A stretch of DNA of 64,000 nt from Panacibacter ginsenosidivorans (GTDB lineage: Bacteria; Bacteroidota; Bacteroidia; Chitinophagales; Chitinophagaceae). The translations under genes and the position numbers were made by a program. The notes under the pieces are model-generated. The model was not told where the DNA came from, searched no databases, and saw only the letters and a list, made by a program, of their open reading frames with translations. The stretch's first letter is position 1. Every line of letters starts with the position of its first letter. The DNA lies in the NCBI RefSeq assembly GCF_007971225.1, contig NZ_CP042435.1:1863501-1927500 (forward strand), in the 5' to 3' direction. Below are positions 35,338 to 45,000 of this stretch, piece by piece.

Positions 35338-35478
35338 GTTGTGTCACTCACTTATACGTTCGGAACTCTGAGATGCAAGCGACGAGTTTTGAGCTATGAG
35401 CTTCGGGCAAAACGCAATGGCTCAACGCTAACAGCTCAAAGCTCATAGCTATTCTTCAGTACAAGCGTGCGACGCAAC
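35338..35478. repeat. R15: paired A-B element, GAGCT heptad type
   Basis: A arm (one change, TTATAC) at 35338-35357 with GTTCGGAAC after it, and B arm (minus orientation) at 35459-35478, 101 bases apart. Heptads GAGCTAT GAGCTTC and neighbours at 35384-35411 face five xxGCTxA heptads at 35418-35452. It aligns end to end, reversed, with R16. It fills most of the 369-base gap between bshA and the M28 gene, which holds no gene. Confidence 0.93.
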
Positions 35479-35539
35479 GGAAGCTTAATTTTTATTCCTT
35501 AGCTTAGTTCATAAAAAAATTGACCTTAAAATAATACAG

Positions 35540-36931
35540 ATGAGAAAATTATTGATCGTACTAATGGCATTTCCATTTTCAGTGATGGCACAAACAAAAT
35601 ATGAAGGTAGTTTAAGTGATTCTGCATTTATAAAAATGATCTCGGATAATATCCTGGTAAGCAGGTCATCATACGATAACCTTTACAACCTTACCAAAAA
35701 AGTTGGTGGCAGGCTTGCGGGCTCTCCACAAATGGTAATGGCAGAACAATGGGGTAAAAAAGCAATGGAAACTGCCGGCGCTGATAAAGTGATCATGCAG
35801 GAATGTATGGTGCCTCATTGGGTGCGTGGTGGTAAAGACAAAGCTGCGATAATGTATAATGCTGCAGGAAAAAAACAAACCTATCAGCTGAATACACTTG
35901 CATTGGGTAATTCACTTGGCACAGGTGCAAAAGGTGTGGAAGCACAGATCATACGTGTAAATAATTTTGATGAACTGGAGCAAAAAAAAGACCAGTTAAA
36001 AGGTAAGATCGTTTTTTACAATGTACCATTTGAAGAAACTTTTGTTCAAACTTTTCGCGCCTATGGAAAGAATGTTATATACCGTGCTATTGGTGCAAGC
36101 CGTGCCGCAAAATATGGTGCTGCAGCGGTTTTGGTAAGATCAATGACACATGCCATGGATAATAATCCGCATACCGGTTCATTAAGATATAATGATAGTT
36201 TTCCCAAAATTCCTGCTGCTGCCATTGGTTTGAAAGATGTGGCAAAACTTGATTCTTTACTGGATAATAATATTGCTGTTACTGCACAATTATTTACGTA
36301 TGGTAAACAACTACCCGATACTATTGGCCATAGTGTTATTGGTGAATTAACAGGCAGCCAATTTCCCAATGAAATAATAACAGTCGGCGGCCATCTTGAT
36401 AGCTGGGATGTAAATGAAGGCGCAACAGATGATGGCGCCGGTGTAGTGCAAACAATAGAAATATTAAGAGCATTCAAGGCCTTGGGTTACCAGCCAAAAC
36501 ATACCATACGTTTTGTATTATTTGCAAATGAGGAAAATGGTACAAGAGGCGGAAACAAATATGCTGAAGATGCAAAAGCCAATAATTTGAAAATGATCTT
36601 TGCGCTGGAAAGTGATGCCGGTGGATTTACACCAAGAGGATTTGGCTTTACTGCAAATGATACAGTGTGGAACAAAATTTATGCATGGAAAAATTTATTT
36701 GAACCTTATGGTTCTGATAAATTTACAAGAGGCGGCGATGGTACAGATATTGAACCGCTAAATGAAACATTTAATACGCCGGTTGCAGGTTTAAGTCCCG
36801 ATACACAACGCTACTTTGATGTGCATCATGCAGCATCTGATGTATTTGAAGCAGTAAACATCCGTGAGTTAAAGCTAGGCGCAGTTAGCATGGCAGCTTT
36901 GTTGTATCTTGTAGATAAATATGGTTTATGA
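35540..36931 (+). CDS. Exported M28 zinc aminopeptidase with PA-type insert
   Basis: A 463-residue secreted peptidase: signal peptide (LLIVLMAFPFSVMAQ), an N-terminal region and a protease-associated insert (about 120-260), then the M28 catalytic domain. The two-zinc ligand motifs are all visible: GGHLDSWD, ATDDGAGV, FANEENG (with the catalytic Glu), ESDAGG and DVHHAASD. It resembles glutamate carboxypeptidase-like or aminopeptidase Q-type enzymes. The substrate is probably peptides in the periplasm. Confidence 0.9.
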   Translation: MRKLLIVLMAFPFSVMAQTKYEGSLSDSAFIKMISDNILVSRSSYDNLYNLTKKVGGRLAGSPQMVMAEQWGKKAMETAGADKVIMQECMVPHWVRGGKDKAAIMYNAAGKKQTYQLNTLALGNSLGTGAKGVEAQIIRVNNFDELEQKKDQLKGKIVFYNVPFEETFVQTFRAYGKNVIYRAIGASRAAKYGAAAVLVRSMTHAMDNNPHTGSLRYNDSFPKIPAAAIGLKDVAKLDSLLDNNIAVTAQLFTYGKQLPDTIGHSVIGELTGSQFPNEIITVGGHLDSWDVNEGATDDGAGVVQTIEILRAFKALGYQPKHTIRFVLFANEENGTRGGNKYAEDAKANNLKMIFALESDAGGFTPRGFGFTANDTVWNKIYAWKNLFEPYGSDKFTRGGDGTDIEPLNETFNTPVAGLSPDTQRYFDVHHAASDVFEAVNIRELKLGAVSMAALLYLVDKYGL

Positions 36932-36932
36932 T

Positions 36933-37322
36933 ATGAAAAAGAAAATATTACGTTACACACTCCTGATCCTGGTAATTGGATTAGGGCTTTTTATCTACTA
37001 CCATTTTTACTGGGAATTTGGCCATGGTACTAAAGCTGGTGTACTTAATGCTTTTATGAAGAAGGGTTATATCTTCAAAACCTATGAGGGCAAGATCATA
37101 CAAAGTGGTTTTAAAGCGAATGTACAAAGCAATGAATTTGAGTTTAGCGTAGTTGATGAAAAAGTAGCGCAGATATTACTTGCTAATTCAGGCCGTGAAG
37201 TAGAATTACGTTACAAAGAATATTTTGGAGCACTACCATGGCGCGGTATGCAAAAATATATTGTTGACAGCGTATATGAAATAAGAAAAGGGCCCAATGA
37301 AACTGTAATAAGTCCTAAATAA
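36933..37322 (+). CDS. Small membrane-anchored protein of unknown function
   Basis: A 129-residue protein. One N-terminal transmembrane helix (about 6-26, YTLLILVIGLGLFIYYHFYW) is followed by a compact beta-rich domain (about 30-125, FKTYEGKIIQSGFKANVQSNEFEFSVVDEKVAQILL and VELRYKEYFGALPWRG). I recognise it only as a type found near envelope genes in Bacteroidota. The ATG at 36933 is 2 bases after the M28 stop codon, so it is translated from the same transcript. Confidence 0.75.
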   Translation: MKKKILRYTLLILVIGLGLFIYYHFYWEFGHGTKAGVLNAFMKKGYIFKTYEGKIIQSGFKANVQSNEFEFSVVDEKVAQILLANSGREVELRYKEYFGALPWRGMQKYIVDSVYEIRKGPNETVISPK

Positions 37323-37349
37323 AATATTTATAATAAAACTTTTTTCAGT

Positions 37350-37382
37350 AAAGCTGCATCATACATAATGCAGCTTTATTTT
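37350..37382. terminator. Bidirectional terminator between converging genes
   Basis: A perfect 10-bp stem, AAAGCTGCAT at 37350-37359 with ATGCAGCTTT at 37368-37377. T-rich sequence follows on both strands. It overlaps the stop codon of ypdA on the minus strand. Confidence 0.75.
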
Positions 37383-38350
37383 TCCTGCATTGCAAGAATA
37401 TTCTTAATTATTTTATCTGCGTGCTCTCTTGAATTTTCAATAAACCATTTATGCGTATCCATGCCACCGCACACAACGCCTGCCAGATAAATGCCCTTAT
37501 TATTTGTTTGCATTGTTTCAGGATCATATGATGGACGAAGACTCTCATCATTAGATAATTCAATACCGATCTTTCGCAGGAAATCAAAGCCTGGTCTATA
37601 TCCCGTCATAGCAATAACAAAATCATTCGCAATAGTTACAGGACCATCTTTTGTTTGAATATCCACTTCATTTTTTCTTATTTCAATAACCGAAGCACTG
37701 AAATAAGCTTTTATACTTCCTTCCGCAATACGATTGATAATATCAGGCCTTACCCAATATTTTACTCGTTCGCCAATTTCTTTTTCTCTCACCACCATGG
37801 TTACTTCAGCACCTTTGCGCCATGTTTCCAATGCAGCATCTATCGCAGAGTTTTGTGCACCAACTACCAGCACTTTTTGAAATGCGTAATAATGCGGGTC
37901 TTTATAATAATGTACTACCTTATTCATTTCTTCACCGGGCACATGCATTAATACCGGGATGTCATAAAAGCCAGTTGATACAATTATATGCTTAGCTGTA
38001 TAATTATTCTTTGATGTAGTTATTGAAAAAAAATTGTCTTTATTTTTTATTACAGCTTTCACTTCTTCAAACAAATGCACATTTAAACTGAACACCTGTG
38101 TTACACGCCTGTAATATTCCAGCGCTTCTGCACGGTTTGGTTTGTTGTTCAAACTCATAAAAGGAACCCCGCCTATTTCAAGTCTTTCCGAAGTAGAGAA
38201 AAAGGTCATATTAGCAGGATAGTTATACAGGCTGTTGACCAGACAACCTTTTTCAACAATAACATAACTCAATCCCGCTTTCTTTGCAGCAATGCCACAT
38301 GCAAGGCCAATGGGGCCTGCACCAATAATCAATATATCATACTCACTCAT
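37376..38350 (-). CDS. ypdA: YpdA-family putative bacillithiol disulfide reductase
   Basis: A 324-residue FAD/NADPH oxidoreductase of the YpdA (Bdr) type, proposed to reduce oxidised bacillithiol. It shows the FAD-binding GAGPIG (residues 10-15), the NADPH-binding VVGAQNSAIDAALE, YYAFQKVLV before it, and the FAD end GIYLAGVVCGGMDTHKWFIENSR. The thioredoxin-reductase CxxC is absent, as expected. Its closeness to bshA (about 2.2 kb) supports a bacillithiol role. Confidence 0.92.
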   Translation of the reverse strand: MSEYDILIIGAGPIGLACGIAAKKAGLSYVIVEKGCLVNSLYNYPANMTFFSTSERLEIGGVPFMSLNNKPNRAEALEYYRRVTQVFSLNVHLFEEVKAVIKNKDNFFSITTSKNNYTAKHIIVSTGFYDIPVLMHVPGEEMNKVVHYYKDPHYYAFQKVLVVGAQNSAIDAALETWRKGAEVTMVVREKEIGERVKYWVRPDIINRIAEGSIKAYFSASVIEIRKNEVDIQTKDGPVTIANDFVIAMTGYRPGFDFLRKIGIELSNDESLRPSYDPETMQTNNKGIYLAGVVCGGMDTHKWFIENSREHADKIIKNILAMQEK

Positions 38351-38387
38351 ACGCGCAAATTACATACGGAAACGGAAGTAACATAAA

Positions 38388-38415
38388 GAAGTTTGAAGAA
38401 CTAAGTATGAAGAAA
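38388..38415. repeat. Four-unit heptad array near R16
   Basis: Four consecutive heptamers with period 7, beginning GAAGTTT GAAGAAC. They lie upstream of ypdA and 37 bases to the left of the R16 B arm, outside the arms. Confidence 0.5.
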
Positions 38416-38452
38416 ATTTTGTATCCGGCTTTATTACTTCTATTGAACTGTT

Positions 38453-38593
38453 GTTGCGTCGCACTCTTGTACTGAAGAATAGCTATGAGCTTATAGCTGC
38501 GAGCCATGAGTCATTGTGATTTGTCCGAAGCTCATAGCTCAAAGTTCGTGGTTTGCTCCAGGTTGCTCCGAACGCACAAGTGAGTGACACAAC
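38453..38593. repeat. R16: paired B-A element, inverted copy of R15
   Basis: B arm at 38453-38472 and A arm (minus orientation, GCAC inner end) at 38574-38593, 101 bases apart, the same spacing as R15. Five AGC-starting heptads at 38481-38515 (AGCTATG AGCTTAT and onward) face four heptads at 38528-38555. The B-side 27 bases are identical to those of R15 in reverse orientation. Confidence 0.93.
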
Positions 38594-38648
38594 AGCAGAT
38601 GCCATGAAAACCTTAGCTGGCATAAAAAGCAATTATCATAATCATGAC

Positions 38649-38951
38649 TTAATAAGCTGTGTACACTATGATGATGCCAACAATAATCATACTTACCATC
38701 CCGGTAAAAAATAAAATATCTGCAAGCGTTTCTGAAAGCCTGTTATTTTCCTTTCGTAAAGAGATATAGGAAAACATGGTAGCCGCCAGAAAGATAAAAG
38801 TATTTACAGAAAGTATTTCATCAGCATAAGTCAGCAATCCGATCTTCATAACACGAAAGAGCGCAATGATGGTTACACATACGCCGGACATTGTAATAGA
38901 TCCATTAAAAATATGATCTGCTATGTTCCTGTTCCTGTCTTTACCCAGCAT
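38649..38951 (-). CDS. Three-helix membrane protein of unknown function
   Basis: A 100-residue protein with hydrophobic helices at about 18-33, 47-66 and 77-98. It opens with a charged MLGKDRNRNIADHIFNG. I do not recognise the family. It follows the secreted-protein gene (38963-39784) after 11 bases on the same strand, so the two are probably co-transcribed. Confidence 0.65.
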   Translation of the reverse strand: MLGKDRNRNIADHIFNGSITMSGVCVTIIALFRVMKIGLLTYADEILSVNTFIFLAATMFSYISLRKENNRLSETLADILFFTGMVSMIIVGIIIVYTAY

Positions 38952-38962
38952 ACTAAAATAGT

Positions 38963-39784
38963 TTACTTATAACTGTATTCTATTCTGCCCACAGGTTGCT
39001 TTTCTTTGGTAAAACAAAGTTCTTTTTGTTTTAAACCATTAGGGTTATAAATGTATTTCCATACAAGGTAATCACCTGAGCTTTGCGGCACCTGTATGGC
39101 TTGCGTAATTGTTCCCTTGTCATCGTATTCAAAAATAAAATCGGGCAATAGTCTCTGAGCCCTGATATTATACCGTACAATATCTGTTAGATTATTCTTT
39201 GTGTTATAGTAATAATAATAAGTCTCAACACGTGTTCCTCTTTTCATCCAGCGTTCTTCTGCTATGTTGCCCACACTATCCTTTATCAGTTGTACAATGG
39301 TGGTATCTATATTATTCTTTATAAGCAGCATTCTTGCAGGTGCTGCATTCTCATAGATCCACTGATGCACTTCAATGGCACTATTATTCATAAACGCATC
39401 TTCAGTTATAGTGCTAATACTTGCCAGGTCGTTGTTATTGTAACTATAAGTGGTGGTGCTTTTAATTTTATCGCTGCTGTCAACTGTTTTCCTGATCTTA
39501 TTATTGTTATACTGCGATGTGGAAATTGTTCTTGGGGAGCCGGGATGCTCTGATATTGTTGTAATTACCGTGCTGCCTTCAGACAATTGTTGTGTAAGTG
39601 AAAAGCCTTCACTTATGGTACCATCTGCTTCAAAACTTTTTGCAGAAACCTGCTGTACATTGTTATCTTTTAAAAGCTTGTATTGTTTGTTGGTTTGTTT
39701 CGTGGTAAGAATATCATTAAAATAATATTGCCCTGATGCCATAACTGTTATTGTAGCACATATCAATAGAAATAGAAGCCTCAT
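38963..39784 (-). CDS. Secreted protein with RHS/YD-like strand repeats
   Basis: A 273-residue exported protein: signal peptide (LLFLLICATITVMASGQ), then a chain of short beta segments such as TTTYSYNNNDLASISTITED, ETYYYYYNTKNNLTDIVRYN, FIFEYDDKGTITQAIQVP and WKYIYNPNGLKQKELCF. These alternate YxYNxxG-like strands as in YD/RHS-type repeats. No enzyme motif is visible. The role is unknown, possibly at the surface or in the periplasm. Confidence 0.7.
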   Translation of the reverse strand: MRLLFLLICATITVMASGQYYFNDILTTKQTNKQYKLLKDNNVQQVSAKSFEADGTISEGFSLTQQLSEGSTVITTISEHPGSPRTISTSQYNNNKIRKTVDSSDKIKSTTTYSYNNNDLASISTITEDAFMNNSAIEVHQWIYENAAPARMLLIKNNIDTTIVQLIKDSVGNIAEERWMKRGTRVETYYYYYNTKNNLTDIVRYNIRAQRLLPDFIFEYDDKGTITQAIQVPQSSGDYLVWKYIYNPNGLKQKELCFTKEKQPVGRIEYSYK

Positions 39785-39898
39785 CTGGTTATATTTGTTT
39801 CAAAAGTAAGCTCTGTAATTTTTATTATGCAAAACATCTTGAAAAGTATGTATTGCTGCATTGACCGAGTTATGTATTTTTAGTCAAATTTTAACAGG

Positions 39899-41032
39899 GT
39901 GTCACATCTAAAGGAAAGAAAAGAAAAAAATTGTTTGAACTGTAATGCAGAAGTACAAGGAAAATATTGCCATATATGCGGGCAGGAAAATATTGAGCCC
40001 AAAGAAACATTCTGGATGCTGGCAACACATTTTGCTTACGATATACTGCACTTTGATGGGAAATTTTTTAGTACCCTAAAATATCTATTGCTTAAACCCG
40101 GCTTTTTATCGCATGAATATTTGCGTGGCAGAAGAGCAAGTTACCTCCATCCCATAAGAATGTATGTATTCACATCTGCTATCTTTTTCATTATATTTTT
40201 TTCGTTCATTGTAAAGCCGGATGAAATTGCAAAATCAATAGGTTCAACCAATAGCCCTCTTTCTGAAGAGCATGTAAATACTTTCAGGGATTCACTATCT
40301 GCTGCTTATGCAAAAACTACAGACAGCGTACAAAAACAAAAGATCGAAAAACTATTAAATGCTATTGATTATTTTTCAGAAGATACAACAAATAAGAAAA
40401 CTGATTCTCTGCACAGGCAGTCGTTAAAAGACACTGCAAAAATAGATCTGAATAATAAAGCTGTCTTCAGGGTATTTGGCGACAAAAACCTGCCCGAAAC
40501 AGAAAAGGAATATGATTCCATTCAAAATGCACTGCCCAAAGATCAACGCGATGGATGGTTTAAAAGTATTGCAAGCAAATGGGCAATTGGCGTAAATAAT
40601 AAGTATAAAGAAAATCCGGATGATTTTAAGAAAGACTTTATTGAAAAATTCTTTCATTCCGTGCCGCAGGTAATGTTTGTAACACTGCCATTAATTGCAT
40701 TATTCATGCAGTTGCTCTACATAAGAAAACGCAGGCAGGTATTTTACGTAAACCATGTAATTTTTTTAACGCATGTATATATTGCACTTTTCATTGGGTG
40801 GCTAATAACCTTTGGTATTGGCGGTCTGTACGAAGTATCTGGCTGGGAAATTTTTACCTGGCTTAATTTCCTGGTAGGTACCTACATGTTTATTTACACG
40901 CCATGGGCAATGAAAAATTTCTACGAGCAAGGCATTGCAAAATCTGTGTTTAAATATTTTATACTGTTGTTTGCTGCGTTTATATTATTTACCATTGTTT
41001 TTGGTGTGTTTGCAATTAAATCGGCGATGTAA
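39899..41032 (+). CDS. DUF3667 membrane protein with N-terminal zinc ribbon
   Basis: A 377-residue protein starting at a GTG. Residues about 11-30 form a CxxC ... CxxC zinc ribbon (NCLNCNAEVQGKYCHICGQEN). The DUF3667 block follows (HFAYDILHFDGKFFSTLKYLLLKPGFLSHEYLRGRRASYLHPIRMYVFTSAIFF). One helix lies near 95-115 and several helices in the C-terminal third, separated by a charged domain of about 130 residues. The family is common in Bacteroidota and its function is unknown. Confidence 0.87.
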   Translation: MSHLKERKEKNCLNCNAEVQGKYCHICGQENIEPKETFWMLATHFAYDILHFDGKFFSTLKYLLLKPGFLSHEYLRGRRASYLHPIRMYVFTSAIFFIIFFSFIVKPDEIAKSIGSTNSPLSEEHVNTFRDSLSAAYAKTTDSVQKQKIEKLLNAIDYFSEDTTNKKTDSLHRQSLKDTAKIDLNNKAVFRVFGDKNLPETEKEYDSIQNALPKDQRDGWFKSIASKWAIGVNNKYKENPDDFKKDFIEKFFHSVPQVMFVTLPLIALFMQLLYIRKRRQVFYVNHVIFLTHVYIALFIGWLITFGIGGLYEVSGWEIFTWLNFLVGTYMFIYTPWAMKNFYEQGIAKSVFKYFILLFAAFILFTIVFGVFAIKSAM

Positions 41033-41077
41033 AAAGAGCTTTTTATGTACTTAGCTGTGTTACTGCTATGAAGCATT

Positions 41078-41206
41078 GTTGCGTCGCACACTTGTACTGA
41101 AGGTTAAATGTCTGCAATCAGCGGTCAGGCCTCAGCTAAAAACGTTTATGATTACTGAATGCTAATAGCTGATACCTGTCTGGAACGTACAAGTGAGTGA
41201 CACAAC
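41078..41206. repeat. R17: paired B-A element, TCAG heptad type
   Basis: B arm (CACAC variant) at 41078-41097 and A arm (minus orientation) at 41187-41206, 89 bases apart. Four heptads with TCNG at 41111-41138 (TCAGCGG TCAGGCC among them) face four heptads at 41154-41181 (GCTAATA GCTGATA among them), giving a 7-bp-period inverted repeat. The outer flank on the A side reads GGCGATGCCATAA. Confidence 0.92.
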
Positions 41207-41263
41207 AGGCGATGCCATAAGTGCTGAAGCTGCTATCAAAATAATTTTTAAAATATTTGTTCA

Positions 41264-42040
41264 ATGAAAAAAGTTAGTGAATCATTTGAGCGATTGGTTG
41301 AAATAATGGATGAGCTTCGCGAAAAATGCCCGTGGGACAGGAAGCAAACCATTCAGACACTTCGCTCTATGACGATCGAAGAAATGTATGAACTGGCAGA
41401 TGCCATTACCAATGAAGACTGGCAAAATATAAAGGAAGAATTAGGCGATCTGCTGTTGCACATTACATTCTATGCAAAAATCGCAACGGAGCAACAGCAG
41501 TTTACGCTGGAAGATGTGATAGAGGGGATTTGTAAAAAACTTATAGTTCGTCATCCACATATTTATGGTGACGTAAAAGTGAATGATGAAGAAGATGTAA
41601 AAAGAAACTGGGAAGCCATTAAAATAAAAGAAGGAAAAAAATCTGTAATGACAGGCGTGCCGGTTGCATTACCTGCAGTTGTAAAAGCAACCCGTATACA
41701 GGAAAAGGCTAAGCAGGTTGGGTTTGAATGGCACAACAAGGAAGATGTATGGAAAAAAGTGGAAGAGGAAATGGATGAACTTAAAGAAGCAATTGCAGAT
41801 GGTGATGAAAAACATACTGAAGAAGAATTTGGAGACGTGCTTTTTAGTCTTATAAACTATGCACGGTTTTTGCAGGTGGATGCCGAAGCTGCTTTGGAAA
41901 AAGTAAATAAAAAATTTTTGCATCGTTTTAATAAAATGGAACAAGGAGCGGCGGAGCAGGGTAAACAACTAACTGATATGACACTGGAAGAAATGGACGC
42001 CATCTGGAACCGTATTAAACATGAAAATCAGCCGCATTGA
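41264..42040 (+). CDS. mazG: Nucleoside triphosphate pyrophosphohydrolase MazG
   Basis: A 258-residue enzyme that hydrolyses (d)NTPs to monophosphates and pyrophosphate. Two tandem MazG domains are present: about 5-120 (MTIEEMYELADAI ... EELGDLLLHITFYAKIA) and about 145-255 (EEEMDELKEAI ... EEEFGDVLFSLINYARFL), each with the ExxE ... ExxD magnesium ligands. The length equals the E. coli type. Its stop codon overlaps the TTG start of the kinase gene downstream, so the two are translationally coupled. Confidence 0.96.
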   Translation: MKKVSESFERLVEIMDELREKCPWDRKQTIQTLRSMTIEEMYELADAITNEDWQNIKEELGDLLLHITFYAKIATEQQQFTLEDVIEGICKKLIVRHPHIYGDVKVNDEEDVKRNWEAIKIKEGKKSVMTGVPVALPAVVKATRIQEKAKQVGFEWHNKEDVWKKVEEEMDELKEAIADGDEKHTEEEFGDVLFSLINYARFLQVDAEAALEKVNKKFLHRFNKMEQGAAEQGKQLTDMTLEEMDAIWNRIKHENQPH

Positions 42041-45000
42041 TCAGTATACTTAAAAAAGCTGCTTACAGGCATGGCTATTTGATTATTGCTGCCGCATGGC
42101 TGTACACTATCTCATTCTTATTCTCTAATTATTTTGCCGCTGATGCAAGCGCCGGTAAAGTTGCAAAAGTGCTTAGCCAATACCTTACTGAAAAAGAAAA
42201 AATATTCGAAACATTCTGCAAAGACACGCAACGATTAAAAGATATTCTTGATAATGATGCGTCTGAACAAAAGGAAGCATTTAAAGAAGATTATGGCTTA
42301 TTCCTTTATGCCATCAATGACATTGGAAACACCATAGAGGTTTACTGGAACACTAATCAAATGTCTATACAGGCAAATGATCTTAAAAGACCGGATGGCT
42401 TTCATGCAGTAAAATATAAAAATGGTTTTTTTGAGTTATTGAAAAAAACTGTTGTTGTTGACAAACGGGAATATGTTGTTGCTGCGCTGGTGCCGGTATA
42501 TTGGGATTATAGCTTTGAATCGAATGATGTACAAAAAAGATTTGCTGTGCCCGGGCTTGAGAAAGGATATGCTATATCAAAAGACAGTGGCGCTGTCACT
42601 GTACTAAACTCTTTAAAAGAACCGGTCTTTTACCTGGGCGATAAAAGCGTAACCTCACCAGATGAACCGGGAGTTGCTTCTATTATACTGCGTGTAATAG
42701 CATTGATGCTCCTGATGATATTTATAAATGCTCTTGCAGTAGAGCTTGCAAAACGTACAGGCTTTATTACAGGCTTCTCTTTTCTTTTTATAATTGTAGT
42801 AACAGCGAGAATACTTACTTACCTGTTGCCTTCTCTTTTCAACTTTCAAAAATACCAGCTTTTTAATCCGGCCATCTTTGCATCGAGCAGCCTGCATCCT
42901 TCATTGGGCGATCTTCTTATCAACACCATTTTGCTTTACTGGCTCGTTTACTTTATAAAATTTAATTATCATTTTTCTCAAAAGCTGCCGTTAAATGAAA
43001 CGATCAAAAAAATGGCCGGTGTAATTGCATTGCTTCTTTTGCCCCTTTTTACGATGGAGCTTGCCGGCATACTAAGCAGCCTTGTAATGGATGGAGTGGG
43101 CATCCCCTTTGATGTCACCAGTTTCTTTGATCTGAACATTTATACACTGGTAAGTTTTATTATTATTTGCTTTTTGATACTAAGCTATTTTTATACGGCG
43201 CAAATGCTTGTTAAGCTTTCGCATTTTACACAGTCAGGGCTTTATTGGCGTATTATAATACTACTTTCATTCGCATTATTTCTGCTTGGCTTAAAGATCT
43301 CGGGAGATAATGATACGCTCATCAATTTTTCACTTGTAGCATGGATCATATTATTTTATTTTTTTGTTGAGCTTGATAAAAGTGGCATTAACAGTATATT
43401 TTATAAGACCTCTTATTTTATTCCGTGGAGCATATTTTTAATAGCATCTGTTTCTGCACTGCTTATTTCACAAAACAGGCAGCTTGAACATACGAGACGA
43501 ACGACCATTGCAGAAAATGTGAGTATGAAAAGCGATTACACAAGTGCCAAAATACTCGATGTTTCTCTAACCGGGTTTTCAAATTTTATAAAGGATACGA
43601 AATTCAGTGAATTTACCGATGAAGAAAAAAACAGGTTATTAAAAGAAAATCTTAGCAATAATAACTTTGAAGGGTACCTGAATAATTTTTATACCCGCAT
43701 TTATACTTTTGGCAGCCACCAGCAACCCTTATTCAATACAGATTCCACTTCTTACAATGTACTGAAATCTATCATTGTCAACCAGTCTAAGGTAACAGAT
43801 GTGCCCGAGCTATATTATTATGAAAATGACGCAACCAGTTTTAGTTATATCTATGAAAAAGATATTTACGAGCCTGATTCTGTTTTGGATGGACATATAT
43901 TCCTTATCATCAGCCCAAAAAAAAATGGAGAAGAAGGGTTTAACCCTCAAATATTCAAGCAGCTTGTAAAAGACGAATCGGTTGTAGGAAAAGATTATGC
44001 CTACGCCGTTTACAACAAGCAATATAATCTTATTAAGAGCAGCGGCAACTATAATTTCAGCGATATTATTTCAATGAAACAGGTGCCAAAATTCGGGGAT
44101 GAATATGTGCAGCATGATGGTTATTCTGAACTCTGGCACAAAGCATCAGACGGAAGGGTTGTTGTAGTGGCAAAAAAGAATATCTGGTTTATTGAGGCGA
44201 TCACATTCTTCGCTTATCTTTTTGCACTGCTTATCCTGCTTATTGCAATACAGCATTTTGGCACACTTATTTTCAGCACGCATTTTAAAGCAGAAGAGTT
44301 AAAAAGAATTTTCCGTTTCAATATCCGTACGCAAATACAAGCCATCATTGTGTCTGTCAGCATCATATCTTTTATTATTATCGGTATAACGATCATTTCT
44401 TTTTTCATTTTCAGCTTTACCAGTAATAATGAAAAAAAACTGATGGCCACCTCGGATATTATTGTAAAAGAAGTGCAACAACTTTCAGATGACAAATATG
44501 CCATCAGCGATATTGCAGACCTCAGCAAAATAGACCTTGGCAGCGAGCTGCAACAAAAGATACTTGATATAGCAATTGTACACGATATAGATTTTAATCT
44601 CTTTGATCTTAATGGAAATCTGCTCATCTCCTCTCAAAAATATGTGTACGATAATGCCATACTCAGCCGCAAGATGGATCCACGTGCATATTATTCCATG
44701 CACTATGAACACAGCACAAGGTTTATACAGGAAGAACAGGTTATTGACTTTTCTTTTCAAACCATTTATGTGCCTGTACAGGGTAGCAATAAAACAACAT
44801 TTGCTTATCTCAATATTCCATCCATCAATACACAAAAAGAATTAAAGCAGGAGATTTCGAATTTTCTTATAACCATTCTTATTCTGAATGCATTAATATT
44901 TATCATGGCAGGCGCTATTGCCATTTGGGTTACAAAGCGAATCACTACTTCATTTACCCTCATAGGTAATAAAATGAAAGCCATCAGTTTCGGTTCAGTA

